Shown in pieces: positions 25,301 to 34,422 of a stretch of 64,000 nt of DNA (position 1 is the first letter of the stretch; each line of letters begins with the position of its first letter). Under the pieces are notes generated by a model, which saw only the letters and a list, made by a program, of their open reading frames with translations, did not search any database and was not told the DNA's origin. This stretch comes from Mesorhabditis belari (taxonomy: Eukaryota; Nematoda; Chromadorea; Rhabditida; Rhabditidae). A program made the translations under genes and the position numbers. Location of the stretch: NCBI GenBank assembly GCA_958450365.1, contig CAUEEP010000935.1, positions 372,001 to 436,000 on the forward strand. The letters run 5' to 3'.

Positions 25301-26927
25301 CAAAATCGGGACTTTTCAAGAATTCTTTTTAGCTAAAGCTATAAATATGACTTCAGCTAAGCAAATAATTACACTTTTCAACAAGTTTTTGACTTTTTTT
25401 TTTGGCCAAGGGCTTTCGTTTAAAATAATTTTACAATTTTGAAATTTTTGATTTATTTGGAGAACTACTTTATCGGTTTACTGATTTTGAGAGATTCAAA
25501 AATAGAAAACCATTGCTTTCTATTAGAAAAAAATACGCTAAACTACCAACCAATGACAATTTAGACACCAACAAATGACACTTCGTTGCTTTCCGAATTC
25601 AACCCTCAAATGACATCGACACCAAAAAGTGATCGTGAATCACCGAGAAGTAATGCAACGACGTCAACTATTGTTAAGGTGACTTTTTAAATACTATTTA
25701 AGGGGGGTGGGACAAATGCGACCTTTTTTTGCGCACCTGGACATTTGCGCACCTTTTTTTGCTGGAAAAGGCCTTAAGAAAGGTCGTAGAGCTTCAAAAA
25801 TGTTTTCATTCATCAAAGGGAATCGTATGCGCAGATTCCGAATTTCGACAAATCAGACCTCGCTGACACGTCAAATTTGGGCTAAAAGGCAAAAACTACG
25901 CAACTTAACGCTTTTCCGCAGTTTTTGCCTTTTAGGCCAAATTTGAGGTGTCAGCGAGGTCTGATTTGTCGAAATTCGGAATCTACGCATACGATTCCCT
26001 TATGTGGAAATATTTTTGAAGCTCTACGACCTTTCCTAAGGCCTTTTCCAGCAAAAAAAGGTGCGCAAATGTCCAGGTGCGCAAAAGAAGGTCGCATTTG
26101 TCCCACCCCCCTATTTAAGCATTTAAATTTAAAACTATTTAAATGTAAATGCTGAAAAGATAAAAAAGAACGTTTTCAGGAAGGCGAAACAAGAAGATTT
26201 ATTCGTGAAAAAGAAGAAAGAGATCAAAAAGCGATGAGTCTTTACGAAAATGTTTCACGTGAAGATTTAAAAGACATATCGATTACGGTAAGTGAAACAG
26301 ATTGAATATTAACAAATTCACGACGACATTTTGAGCGTACAGTCCCGTAGTCGTCACTATTTTACTGATAATTTGGTGAAAGATTCAAAAATAAAATAAA
26401 CTTGAGCAAAAAAGTGGCAATAAAGGCGATTTTTCATCATTTTTCAATCATTTTTTCCTAAGCGCTGGTTAAAGCTAAAAATCTGTGTTATAGCTCAAAA
26501 AATCACGGTTTTTCTCTACTTTAATTTGATACCTAAACGCGTGGAAACAAACCTACTGGTGTCAAGATTTGAGCGTTTGTTTAAGAGCGAACTTAAACTA
26601 CTTTTAATCTTTGATTTGATTTGATTGATTGATTGATTGATTTGATCTTTGATTTACAAAGCAAAACTCAAGAAATGGGGCAGCTACGCACTGCGACGGA
26701 AAAGAGGAAAAAAGAAAACGTAGCTGCCCCATTTGTTGACTTTTTCTTTAAAAATTAAAAGATATTCAATTTCCGCTTGGTCGTAAATGTGTCAAGAAAG
26801 AAATGAAACAGAAAGTTTTCATCACAAAAATATTATAAAACTATTTTAGACAAATCCGGGCATGAAACAGAACGAGAACGAGAAGGGAAATGAGAGTACG
26901 GTTTGGTATGAATATGGATGTATTTGA
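1327..26927 (+). CDS. grdn-1: CCDC88-family protein (Girdin/DAPLE-like), long isoform, 5' partial
   Basis: HOOK-domain plus coiled-coil scaffold; family members link microtubules or centrosome/cilium base to actin, polarity and Dishevelled signalling. Exons: 1327-1441, 1492-1561, 12084-12226, 12293-12433, 12517-12589, 12752-12845, 13668-13728, 13805-13897, 13980-14066, 14114-14191, 14274-14446, 14644-14728, 14795-14868, 14945-15092, 15245-15373, 15540-15650, 15723-15839, 15881-16042, 16145-16297, 16339-16472, 18017-18098, 18168-18275, 18435-18503, 18566-18652, 18745-18888, 19392-19540, 19620-19716, 19998-20081, 20136-20192, 20243-20332, 20459-20605, 20675-20759, 24014-24097, 24407-24691, 24814-24898, 24987-25065, 25565-25678, 26180-26287, 26850-26927. 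All phases join. Signatures: [13 protein letters not shown] (HOOK), [57 protein letters not shown]-terminal TVWYEYGCI. No G-alpha-binding motif seen. The symbol is by family resemblance; first exons lie outside the window. Confidence 0.87.
3000..3080 (+). other. tRNA-like sequence, degenerate
   Basis: An A-box-like GGTGGTGTAGTGGATAAG and a B-box-like GGGTTCAATTC are spaced as in a tRNA, but no closed acceptor stem is visible. It is probably a tRNA pseudogene or the head of a SINE. Confidence 0.45.
3326..3605. mobile_element. Foldback MITE, family D, copy 1 (280 bp)
   Basis: Near-perfect long inverted repeat starting ACCGTATTTCTTCGAATAGA and ending with its complement. The arms carry TACCCGGTCTTCT and GAGTACGCGATCA-type motifs and meet at about 3465. 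A second copy lies at 57722-58005. No coding capacity. Confidence 0.85.
4121..4236. repeat. Minisatellite, 15-bp unit
   Basis: AATGAGATCATTAGC and close variants repeated about seven times. Confidence 0.9.
4730..4974. repeat. Dispersed repeat with CGACTACGCGACTGTACGC
   Basis: One of five related copies (others near 38035-38203, 45945-46180, 51110-51345, 52195-52290). Each contains TACTAGTTTTCAAG and CGACTACGCGACTGTACGC. Here and at 38.2 kb it runs directly into a GC-capped palindrome, so the two may be parts of one element. Confidence 0.7.
4975..5450. mobile_element. GC-capped palindromic elements, two in tandem
   Basis: Two units (4975-5186 and 5258-5446). Each has arms with GCCATTGGC..TTTGAGCTCAAA..GTCCAATTTAAAT around a shared centre GAGAAAGACTTGGCGCATCT. 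The caps are GCGCCCCGCCCC-like. The second unit lacks its right cap. Family members are at 38.2, 48.5-49.1, 55.2-55.9 and 63.1-63.6 kb. Confidence 0.8.
6173..6428 (+). mobile_element. tRNA-headed SINE-like element
   Basis: The head (6173-6256) has 5' GTGGCGC pairing with 3' GTGCCAC, an A-box-like TGGCGCAAGTTG and a B-box GGGTTCGACCC. It contains an internal direct duplication of GTTGTCTACGGTCTA. The body ends in GGACAGACAGACAG and TTTTATATATAGTAGATT. The same tail type occurs at 60848-60891. The extra duplication and poly-C run argue against a working tRNA. Confidence 0.6.
8088..8190. repeat. Tandem repeat of CTAGTTTAAACGCTAGTTAA type
   Basis: About three units of 33-36 bp built from TTCGCTAGTTTAAACGCTAG and related motifs. 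Confidence 0.8.
11055..11216. repeat. Tandem repeat of TTTAGATTAC / TTTAGATTTC
   Basis: About 11-12-bp units ACTTTAGATT(A/T)C repeated irregularly in the large intron. Confidence 0.8.
16473..18016 (+). other. 1.5-kb repeat-filled intron
   Basis: Donor at 16473, acceptor TTTCTAG ending 18016; phase 2 is kept (AG|A gives Arg). It holds the double MITE at 16563-17126. The rest is AT-rich and I see nothing else in it. Confidence 0.75.
16563..17126. mobile_element. Double MITE, family B, copy 1
   Basis: Two diverged copies of a roughly 210-bp inverted-repeat element (ends ACCG.ATTTTCTCTAATAGTAG) separated by about 130 bp. The spacer is not unique: it recurs with the pair at 40444-41023 (inverted) and 49708-50270. 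The whole 565-bp unit therefore seems to move or copy as one. Confidence 0.8.
18305..18402. repeat. Tandem repeat ATCTTTAATATCTTTAA
   Basis: 9-bp unit ATCTTTAAT repeated about ten times in an intron. Confidence 0.85.
18889..19391 (+). other. Intron with tRNA-like sequence on the minus strand
   Basis: At about 19073-19140 the minus strand reads GCAGCCGTGGCCGAGTAGCG, an A-box-like start, with a weak B-box (TTCGATCC). The plus-strand flank (CAAAACTTTAAA..AGCAAAAA) resembles that of the better preserved copy at 54137-54427. It is probably an old member of that family. Confidence 0.5.
19827..19910 (+). other. tRNA-like sequence in an intron, GGTACC family, copy 1
   Basis: GGTACCGGATAGCTCAGTGG is followed by B-box-like GGGTTCAATC and a second GAGTTCAATTCC. 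The same head, including the preceding CGAGAA, occurs on the minus strand at 61610-61670, and a related one on the minus strand at 24172-24249. No clean acceptor stem, so a pseudogene or SINE head. Confidence 0.55.
20675..21190 (+). CDS. grdn-1: Alternative last exon, short isoform of the CCDC88-family gene
   Basis: If the donor at 20759/20760 is not used, the reading frame of this exon runs on without a break to a TGA at 21188-21190. This adds about 143 codons after the acceptor at 20675, ending in RMNAYSEAC. An AATAAA lies at 21233-21238, only 43 bases after the stop, as expected for a nematode 3' end. The added tail is polar and basic with no domain I recognise. This isoform would keep the HOOK domain and coiled coil but lose the PPPY motifs and the terminal YGCI. 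Using the donor instead (CTCG|GTAAAG, phase 1) joins cleanly to 24014 (phase 1). Both outcomes are coherent; which one dominates cannot be told from sequence. Confidence 0.7.
   Translation, partial: KTRSDKTSTGSTSTEDSSIFSSDEHGRLGKASVSGLSHHGSMPVRGAIRSQPRTRTDGPLHLLELFRKPEKLSIIDRDFCKNKDPKLIRNGYASAPGTPQLKLKGIDHRVVIDLNETNDQNIPFIDQKDDFIDIHCPLHGRSGSLRLNESPKNLRKFTFRGGRMNAYSEAC
21233..21238 (+). promoter_or_regulatory. Poly(A) signal AATAAA of the short isoform
   Basis: A canonical AATAAA sits 43 bases after the TGA at 21188-21190. No equally good signal was seen in the first 100 bases after the long-isoform stop at 26927. Confidence 0.55.
22838..23088. mobile_element. Foldback MITE, family G, copy 1
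   Basis: Long inverted repeat from GGGATAGGCTAATTTCCGCC to its complement. The arms carry GTTGCGCAACTCG-type and TTTTGGTTTCATTTTGT motifs. The flanks GAATATTC and AAATATTC may be an 8-bp target duplication with one change. A 196-bp copy is in an intron of the dopamine receptor gene. Confidence 0.8.
24172..24249 (-). other. tRNA-like sequence in an intron, GGTACC family, copy 2
   Basis: Minus strand: GGTACCAGATAGCTGAGTGG then GGGTTCAATTCCCTC, with tRNA-like spacing and a longer middle. A (GAAA)n run follows at 24254. Acceptor halves do not pair. Probably a SINE head or tRNA pseudogene. Confidence 0.5.
25088..25205. repeat. Tandem repeat GTTCAGAAGCTCTGAAGAAC
   Basis: About four units of 27-31 bp, each itself partly palindromic, in an intron of the CCDC88-family gene. 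Confidence 0.8.
25703..26110. mobile_element. Foldback element, family A, copy 1, with 9-bp target duplication
   Basis: A 408-bp near-perfect inverted repeat starting GGGGGTGGGACAAATGCGAC. CTATTTAAG flanks it exactly on both sides (25694-25702, 26111-26119). The 9-bp duplication and long arms fit Mutator-like or FB-type foldback elements. It sits in the intron between exons 25565-25678 and 26180-26287. Both arms carry the same short open frame, which is a by-product of the inverted repeat. Confidence 0.9.
26663..26735. repeat. Short hairpin in an intron
   Basis: AAATGGGGCAGCTACG and its exact complement CGTAGCTGCCCCATTT enclose about 40 bases. No other copy was found in the window. Confidence 0.7.
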
Positions 26928-27028
26928 AGGAAATGAAAAACTATTTTCATTCTTTTTTTTCAAAAATCAAAAAGCTCATTTTTTTCTTTACCGGTTCTTT
27001 AAAAAATATTAACGATTTTTCGGAAATA

Positions 27029-27556
27029 TTGCGTTGATGAATTGAAAACTGCGGGACTTTGAACTAAAATTTATTCAACATAAAACCATGAATTCATTCC
27101 AAACAATTTCCATTATTATTGACGACTTCTGCCCATTTTACAGGCAATTTGTGGATTCCTCTTTCTGGGTAAGATTTTGGTTTGTGTGTGAGACAAGTGT
27201 GAGACTCAAAAATGGAGGACTGGAGATGTCCCAGTGTCCCAGTTTGAGCACTTTCTTCAAAAGAAACCCACTTTGGTGTCAATAGAAAAGTTGTAGAGAA
27301 TCAAAAATTAGGCTTATAGCCAAATTTCCAAAAAGATACACTTAGTAGTTTCGCTTAAAATGCAAGTTTTGTGAAAGTTTCGTAAATTTCGCATTTCTTG
27401 AAAACCAGTTTTTGAACCGTTCTGAAAATTTGGATATAAGCTTGATTTTTGATTCTCTACAACTTTTCCATTGACACCAAAATGGGTTTCTTTTGAACAA
27501 AGTGCTCAAACTCTCACATACGACAATAGCCCGCAGTTTTCAATTCACCAACCCAA
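27029..27556. mobile_element. 528-bp mariner-ended MITE, copy 1
   Basis: Ends TTGCGTTGATGAATTGAAAA and TTTTCAATTCACCAACCCAA, flanked by TA on both sides. Just inside the left end the minus strand encodes ERGIHKLPVKWAEVVNNNGN, the characteristic last residues of a mariner transposase. The rest is a large foldback (TTGACACC, GTTGTAGAGAATCAAAAA) with no transposase. A copy of the same length is at 37493-38020. Confidence 0.88.
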
Positions 27557-28033
27557 TAATTTCAATGTGCATCATGTGATTCTTTGAAGATAGTCAAAAA
27601 GCTCTTGGCTTTCTGTATTTCTGTATTTTTAAGTTGAAATTTTGTTCTTTAACAATCAAAATCTTCAATCTTCTATCGTGAAAGCATTTCTTTTCTCAAG
27701 AAATTTGACGAGTACTCATTGAAAAATGTTGAGAAATATTGAGAAATATTGAAAAATGTTGAAAAATGTTGAAAAATGTTGAAAAATGTTGAAAATCTTT
27801 GCCTCTACTTATTCCATTTTTGATTTCCTGATGTTTGTATGCTTTTTTTTTGATAAACTTTTGAAAATAAAGTAAAAAGAATTGCTGTAAAAGTTGCGCC
27901 ATAATTGTCACAACAAAATAAAGTTCTGATTTTAAGGCAGACAACAGCATAAAAGACAAATTTTTGACTGAATAACATTTATTTTACATTAGCAATTATA
28001 AATGGACGATCAAATTCGAATCGGCCACCATTA
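27557..28033. other. AT-rich spacer with a short tandem repeat
   Basis: Contains a tandem run of GTTGAAAAAT at about 27718-27795. I see nothing else. Confidence 0.6.
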
Positions 28034-28400
28034 TCATTTGAGCAGGCTCGCAGGCGTCGGATCGATGGCGATCAAATAGCTCTTCCCATGCTCCAGCATC
28101 CGAGCTCTACCCACGCTTTCAACAGTTATTTCTTCAAGCTTTTGATGTTTTTGTGGGGCTTTGAACAAGCTTTGGCTTTTAGAAAACACTGAAAAATCCA
28201 TTGGGTTGAGGTCTGGAGAGCTTGGTGGCTCAGAAAAAGAAATGAAGTCCCGGAAGTTGTTTTGGCAGAACTCTTGAACTTTCTTGAATTTGTGGACCGG
28301 TGCGCCATCTTGCTGATAAGTCCAAATGCGATTTTCAAAATGTTTACGAGCCTAGGGCAAAGGTTCATCCTTGAGAAGAGTTGCGAGTTGAGAAATGTTG
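28034..28400 (-). pseudogene. Tc1/mariner-like DDE transposase fragment
   Basis: On the minus strand a frame reads LLKDEPLP, a stop (TAG), then ARKHFENRIWTYQQDGAPVH, continuing to SPDLNPMDFSVFSKSQS and a TGA at 28034-28036. QQDGAP.H and SPDLNP.D are the hallmarks of the second and third catalytic regions of these transposases. The internal stop and missing N-terminus make it inactive. It is adjacent to, but not part of, the 528-bp element. Confidence 0.8.
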
Positions 28401-28689
28401 CGTCAACTATGGCGCACTCTGTACAAGCTTTAGACTCAAGAAATTGGCGAACAATCGTCCAAGACATGGTATTAATGCGGCGAATAGCCACTACAAGGGA
28501 AATTTTATTCAAATTAAGTCTTCATTTTATATCGTGGCTTCAACACAGTAACCTGAATATCTTTGCGTCGAGCTTTTCCAATTTTAAGCTGTGAAATACA
28601 TTTCCAGTCTTCTTTTCAATTATTACAAGTAAAATCCACACAATTGTGGTAAAGCTTGTTTTCTCGTTGCACCTTGCTCGTGTGATAAG

Positions 28690-31020
28690 TGTAAAAGTTG
28701 CCTAATTGGCAAAAGTTGGCATAAAAGTGCAGTTTTTACAACAATATAGCTTGCTTGCTCTAAGCTCTAAACAAAGAAATTGCTGAAAACGTTGAAACGT
28801 TGAAAAAAACGCAAAAAGAATAAAATGAAATGAACAAGAATGAAAAAAAAATGAAATTTTGCGCAAATTGGAGGGGTACGGTAGTTTTACCACGCTTTAA
28901 AGCACCAACCCGGTATTTCCTCGGAAAGAGGTCGCAATTACAAAAACAACTACTTCCAAGAATTGGGATGGGTAAGGAAAAGTTTCGATGCGGTCCCCTC
29001 TTCTTGCATTATCAATGGATTTCGAAGAGCTTTTGACGGATGAAACAGTTTCGAAGCTAAGCACACAATTCTTTTTTATGTCGCTTTAATTGCTTTGAAT
29101 TTCTTTTTGTTGGGTTTTTATACATTTTTATTGTTATATAAACTTTTATTATTGTTCTTAAAAAGCAAAAAAGTTATGCTGCAGCGGGGTTCGAACCCTC
29201 GACACACCGCACCGGAGACACCCATCAATTTGCATGCGAAAACCAAACAGAACTTATACTCGCGACTTTAGGGTACAAAAAAAACTACTTCCAAGAATTT
29301 TTCAAAAGCCATTTCACAGAGAAACAATCAAACTTTTTAATAGTTTAAAAAAGTTGCCTAATTGGCAAAAGTTGGCATAAAAGTGCGGTTTTTACAAAAA
29401 TACAGCTGAGCAAAAGCAAGCTCTAAACAAAAACAAAGCAAGCAAGCTCTAAACAAAGAAATTGCTGGCTATAGTTAAGAGTACTAAATCTAGCAAAGAA
29501 ATAGATCTAACTGTAAGGATTAAAAAGCTTTACCTTCAAAATGTCCCCATTTTTTGGATGAAGATTTGGGGAATGTTGGGTGAGATCCCTAAGTGAATGA
29601 ATAGAAAGATTCACCTTTTTTTTGAGAAAAGGGAATTCGATTAGGAAAACTTTTTGAGGTTCTCAGCCTTGAAGAAAGGGTTGACGTTTCAGAAATCGAG
29701 AAAAAATTTCGCAGGAAAAGAGCTGGGATTTGAATTCTCTGATAATGGAATAGTTCGATGATGCGATGATGGCTTTGTTGAGTGATTTTGATTCTATGTT
29801 CTCGTTGTGACATTGTTCAATAATGTAAATTTATCCTTTCTTTGCTCGTCAATGTAACTGAGTATCCTAGTTAGTAAAAATGGAAATGATAAAAAAGGTA
29901 ACTAGTTTAAGCATCCTAATTAGGGTGTATTCTTTTGTTTTGAAGAAAGTGTCCAAATTGTGACTTTGGCATCGGAGCAGTACTCGCCTTTACGCCTTTG
30001 AAAATCCACAAAAACACTTGCACCTTTTTTCCGAAAAAATCCTGCGTTGACGCTTTAAAGCATGGTAAAACGACCGTACCCTCCAATTCGCGTGAAATTT
30101 TTTTTTTCATTCTTGTTCATTTCATTTTATTCTTTTTGTGTTTTTCTGATGTTTTTGTTTTTTGATCGCCTTTGTTTTTTTGCAGGAAACAAAGAGGATA
30201 AAGCTAAATTACGTTTTTAACAGCATTTTCTGTGGCGGAAGCGTTGCTTGTAGAGTTTTTTTAGAACCACTTGCTTCCCGCCGATCTGCTCTACGAACTT
30301 GATGCCAACTAATGTTAAGTTAAGTGCTTTTTATCATTTTCTATGATGGGAGCTTTGTTTTTGCGACTTTTTATTTGAAAAAACGTTGAAACGTTGAAAA
30401 AAACGCAAAAAGAATAAAATGGAATGAACAAGAATGAAAAAAAATGAAATTTTGCGCAAATTGGAGGGGTACGGTGGTGTTTTACGCTTTAAAGCGCCAA
30501 CCTAGGATTTTCTCGGGAAAAGGTCACAAGAGGATAAAGCTAGGTTACGTTTTTAACAGCATTTTCTGTGGCGGAAGCATTGTTTGTAGAGTTTTTTAGA
30601 ACCGCTTGCTTCCCGCCGATCTGCTCCACGAACTTGATGCCAACTAATGTTATGTTAAGTGCTTTTTATCATTTTCTATGGCGGGAGCTTTGTTTTTGCG
30701 ACTTTTTATTTGAAAAAACGTTGAAACGCAAAAGTTGGCATAAAAGTGCGGTTTTTACAACAATATAGCTGAGAGAGCAAGCTCTAAACAAAGAAATTGC
30801 TGAAAACGTTGAAACGTTGAAAAAAAACGCAAAAAGAATAAAATTAAATGAATAAAAATGAAAAAAAATGAAATTTTGCGCAAAATTGGAGGGGTACGGT
30901 AGTTTTACCATGCTTTAAAGCGCCAACCCATGATTTTCTCGGAAAAAGGTCGCAATTACAAAAACAACTACTTCCAAGAATTTTTCAAAGATCATTTCAC
31001 AGAGAAAAAATCAAACTTTT
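28690..31020. repeat. Nested cluster of one repeat family
   Basis: GGAGGGGTACGGTAG and GTTGAAACGTTG / AAAACGCAAAAAGAATAAAA recur at about 28797-28960, 30385-30525 and 30720-30990, with an inverted partial copy at 30030-30140. A further 340-bp unit (AGAGGATAAAGCTA to TTTGAAAAAACG) is tandemly duplicated at about 30190-30385 and 30530-30720. A lone B-box (GGGTTCGAACCC, minus strand, near 29190) lies inside. No gene recognised. Confidence 0.7.
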
Positions 31021-31142
31021 TAATAGTTTAAATCGAAATTTCGTTGGTCTCTTTATTGTTTTTAAAAAAACGTTTGAATTGTAATTGTAAAGAATTGTAA
31101 AGACTAACCTAATAGTAAGTCTTTTTCCAATTTCAGAACCAA

Positions 31143-31520
31143 TTGATGACCTCAGTTATGTCCACCTTTTCTCTTCTTCTTTTCCTTCAAAATGAGATCA
31201 TTTTATTCGCAAAGAGCTCAATTTCTCTCTCTCTCTTCAAAACCTTATGTTCTGAAAGAAATGCTTTTTCAAAAGATTTCCCCAAGGGACAGATCTTTTC
31301 CTCTTTTTCTTCATTTCTAACAGAATTTCTTCGTGTGAACACTTCGATCCTTTCTTGTCAAAGAAAATCAAAAAAAAAAGTAGAGAAGACATCCTGTGCT
31401 TCTCGAAAAAAAAGAACAAAATGTAAGGAAAGAATATTTTCTCAAGACTCCCCTCAAGATTCCTCTCAAGAGAGGATTTTCTTCAGAGGTCGAACTCGTT
31501 CATCATCTCCGCTCGATTGA
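31143..31520 (+). CDS. Doubtful ORF behind a splice acceptor
   Basis: TTTTTCCAATTTCAG ends at 31136 and a 125-codon frame follows, first hydrophobic then basic and serine-rich, ending RTRSSSPLD. I recognise no family. It could be an alternative last exon of the CCDC88-family gene or chance. Codon use is T-rich and not clearly coding. Confidence 0.15.
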   Translation: MMTSVMSTFSLLLFLQNEIILFAKSSISLSLFKTLCSERNAFSKDFPKGQIFSSFSSFLTEFLRVNTSILSCQRKSKKKVEKTSCASRKKRTKCKERIFSQDSPQDSSQERIFFRGRTRSSSPLD

Positions 31521-31649
31521 TGGGCTTTGTTGGCTTTGAAAGTTTGAAACATGTTCTAGTAAGCTAACAACAACTAGAGTCTTTCAGGAAATAGTGAAAT
31601 ATTCTTTGATCTATTATGGATAATGCTTGCTTAGTCCCAACTTTGCTTA

Positions 31650-31900
31650 TCTATTGTAGATCTATTGTAGACTGTTGTAGATCTATTGTAGACTATTGTA
31701 GACTATTGTAGACTGTTGTAGACTATTGTAGACTATTGTAGACTATTGTAGACTGTTGTAGATCATTGTAGACTATTGTAGACTGTTGTAGACTGTTGTA
31801 GACTGTTGTAGACTGTTGTAGATCTATTGTAGACTATTGTAGACTATTGTAGACTATTGTAGACTATTGTAGACTGTTGTAGACTGTTGTAGACTCAAAA
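31650..31900. repeat. Minisatellite, 10-bp unit GTAGACTATT
   Basis: About 22 units of TGTAGACTAT / TGTAGACTGT, with TGTAGATCTAT variants. Confidence 0.95.
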
Positions 31901-31989
31901 TCTATTGTAATTGTAAGTAACTTTATTGTAAGTAAAATTGCCAAATATCTTCTTATATTTATTGTATTCATTCTTGACCCTTTTTCTCT

Positions 31990-32500
31990 CTTTTGTCAAA
32001 TATTTTTTACCTTTCAATTCCCTTTCTTGATTCCTTCAAAAACCCGGAGTCAAGTCATTCACGTATTCCGCGAAAGGAGGTGATTTGTAGGTGTCCATCC
32101 ATCAAATATTTGAGAGAAAAGAAAAAGAGGGAAAAGTGGAGACTCTTGAGATGTTCCAAGACAGCTTTCCTTTTATTTCTTTCGCTAAGACTGAGACTGA
32201 GACCTTCAATGAGACGAGGAAAGTAAAGGAAAAGGTTGAAGAGCTCAAGAAATATAAAAGGAAAAAAAAAGAGTTGAGATCTTTACATGGGTAATTTCTT
32301 CCTGGGTCCTTTTTTTTTCTAAGATCTCCAAATTGTGGTGTGTCGATGTGGATTGGAGAAAAAGAAAGGATAAGGAGATGTTGTCTGAAAAGGAATGAAA
32401 GGAAAAGAAGACCTGAGTGACAGCTCTTCCTTTTCTCTTCCTTTCCCACCAAATGTCCATTTGGTAGCAATTTTTGGTGTATTTATGAATACTAGATGAG
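31990..32500. other. Low-complexity stretch, no gene supported
   Basis: Purine-rich on the plus strand. It has overlapping short frames on both strands with no recognisable motif. Confidence 0.5.
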
Positions 32501-32589
32501 TTTTTATTTGCTTTTTCTCTTTTATTCGTTTTGGTTTTATTTTTTGAAGTGCTTTTTTATAAGCTTAATGAATAATATAGCTCTTATCG

Positions 32590-33330
32590 GCTTTCCAAGT
32601 ATTTTGAATGGTCGTCAGGCTTTGAAGGCTCATAACTTTATCCAGCGATAATATTATCAATAACTTTTTATATCATTGAATAGAAAACATTTCAGGTTTT
32701 CGAATGATACTAAATAGAGCTTGATTGGATTTTTCATTCCCAGGAAAATCAGGCGACACTGCATCCGAGTTGGATCGGTCTCATTTGCATGATTGGCTTT
32801 GATTTTACTGGACTGAATTATCCAATCAAACTATATTTTGTGTCATTTGAAAGCCTGAAATGTTCTCTAAAGAATGATATAAAAAGTTAGCAATAATATT
32901 ATCTCTGGATAAAGTTATGGGGCTTCAAAGCGTAACGATCCAGAAAATACCTGGAAATTTTCAAATCCTATAAGAGCCCTTGAATCTAAATGAATCTAAA
33001 CTCATGAATCTTGAAAATAAATGAATCTAATCTAATCTAAAAGTATACTATTACAATAAGAACTCACCAAGATTCTTAACCGAGTGCCCTGATGTTGGAA
33101 TTGAAGATTTGGATCCGAGTTGGATCATTCTTTCGTTCAGAGTTGGCTTTGATTTTGACTCAAAAATCCTTGACTGAATTATTAAATCAAACTGTATTTA
33201 ATATAATTTGAAAGCCTAAAATGTCCTCTATTCAATAATATAAAAACTTAGCAATAATATTATCTCTAGACAAAGTTATAGGCTTTTAAAGCTTGACGAC
33301 TCATTCAAAATACTCGGGAACTCGAGAAGA
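32590..33330. repeat. Foldback repeats, family H (two related units)
   Basis: ACTTTATCC(A)G.GATAATATTAT and its complement bracket 32590-32957. A second, shorter and diverged unit spans about 33090-33330. Shared motifs are CATCCGAGTTGGATC and TTTGATTTT. Further pieces occur at 55560-55640 and 55870-56150. Confidence 0.7.
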
Positions 33331-33904
33331 GCCGAATTTCCTTCAATTAATCTTCCAAAAAGCTTTTAGATTCAAGTTTTTATCTCTAATTGTAAGGAAT
33401 TGCATTAAAAGTTCGATCTTTTCCAATGTTTTCAAAATTTAAACCAGAAAACTTGCGCTTACTCAATTTTTCGAAATACTTTCACTCAAGGACTCTATTT
33501 TTTGCTAATCTTTAGCTTAATTTAGTGCCTAAAGCACTCAAAGAAGAAGCTAATCTGACATCTCTGGTGAATTCTCAAAAAAGACACAAAAAGTCTTTTA
33601 AAGCTTCCCCCGATAAACTTCGAAATTTAAAATTCTCGAGTTTCTGGCTTTTTCTGCAATTAAACTTTTCTTTAACCAAACTCACCACTATTCGTTTCAT
33701 CCTAAAGATCGTAAAGCAACGATTGCACGTGCTGCCTCCTTGCATTGCCCGGTTCCGCGTTTGAATCGATTCTCCATCTTTTGAGATTCCGCCAGCGATC
33801 GACAACACCGTTCCGACACTTTCACTGTCCGCCAATTTGAGCTGCTTTAACTAAAGAATAAAATTGATCAACTTACATGGATATTAGTTCAAGAGCAAAA
33901 ACGT

Positions 33905-34300
33905 TTACTGGGCAATAGAGTTCGGCAAATAAAACCAAAACCAAAACAGGCCAAAACCAAAACCAAAACACCAAAACAAACCAAAACTCAATTTGCATAT
34001 AAATTAACATGTAAATTTAAAATTGTAAAATGCAAATTTGCCTTTCACTTTTTCTCATTCCCCAAAATCTCGCGGCCGAAAAAAGGACCAAAACACGACC
34101 TCGAAATTTCGAAACAAAAAATAGCCTATGGGATAGATTTTTGGACGCTGATTTCAAATCTGCGAACAGATTTTCGCTAGCTCCTCCCAATCGCGAGATA
34201 TTGGCGAGTTTTGGTTAGTTTTGGTTTTGGTTTTGGTGGTTTTGGTTTTGGTGGTTTTGGTTTTGGTCAAGTTTTGTTTTCCGAAGTCTACTGGGCAACA
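33905..34300. repeat. Foldback with AACCAAAACC / GGTTTTGGTT arms
   Basis: CTGGGCAA and a run of CCAAAACCAAAA on the left mirror a GGTTTTGGTTTTGGTGG run on the right (34200-34260). CTGGGCAA recurs at the right end in direct orientation. The centre is unique. Possible MITE. Confidence 0.55.
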
Positions 34301-34422
34301 CTAATTAACACGTTTTAGTGGCTAAGGTAAACCTATCTTTGAAATCTTTTTTCGTTTTGCTCTTGTGACAAAAATCTTTAAGCTGACAAATAATTGATCA
34401 TTTGCAAATCCATAATAATATA

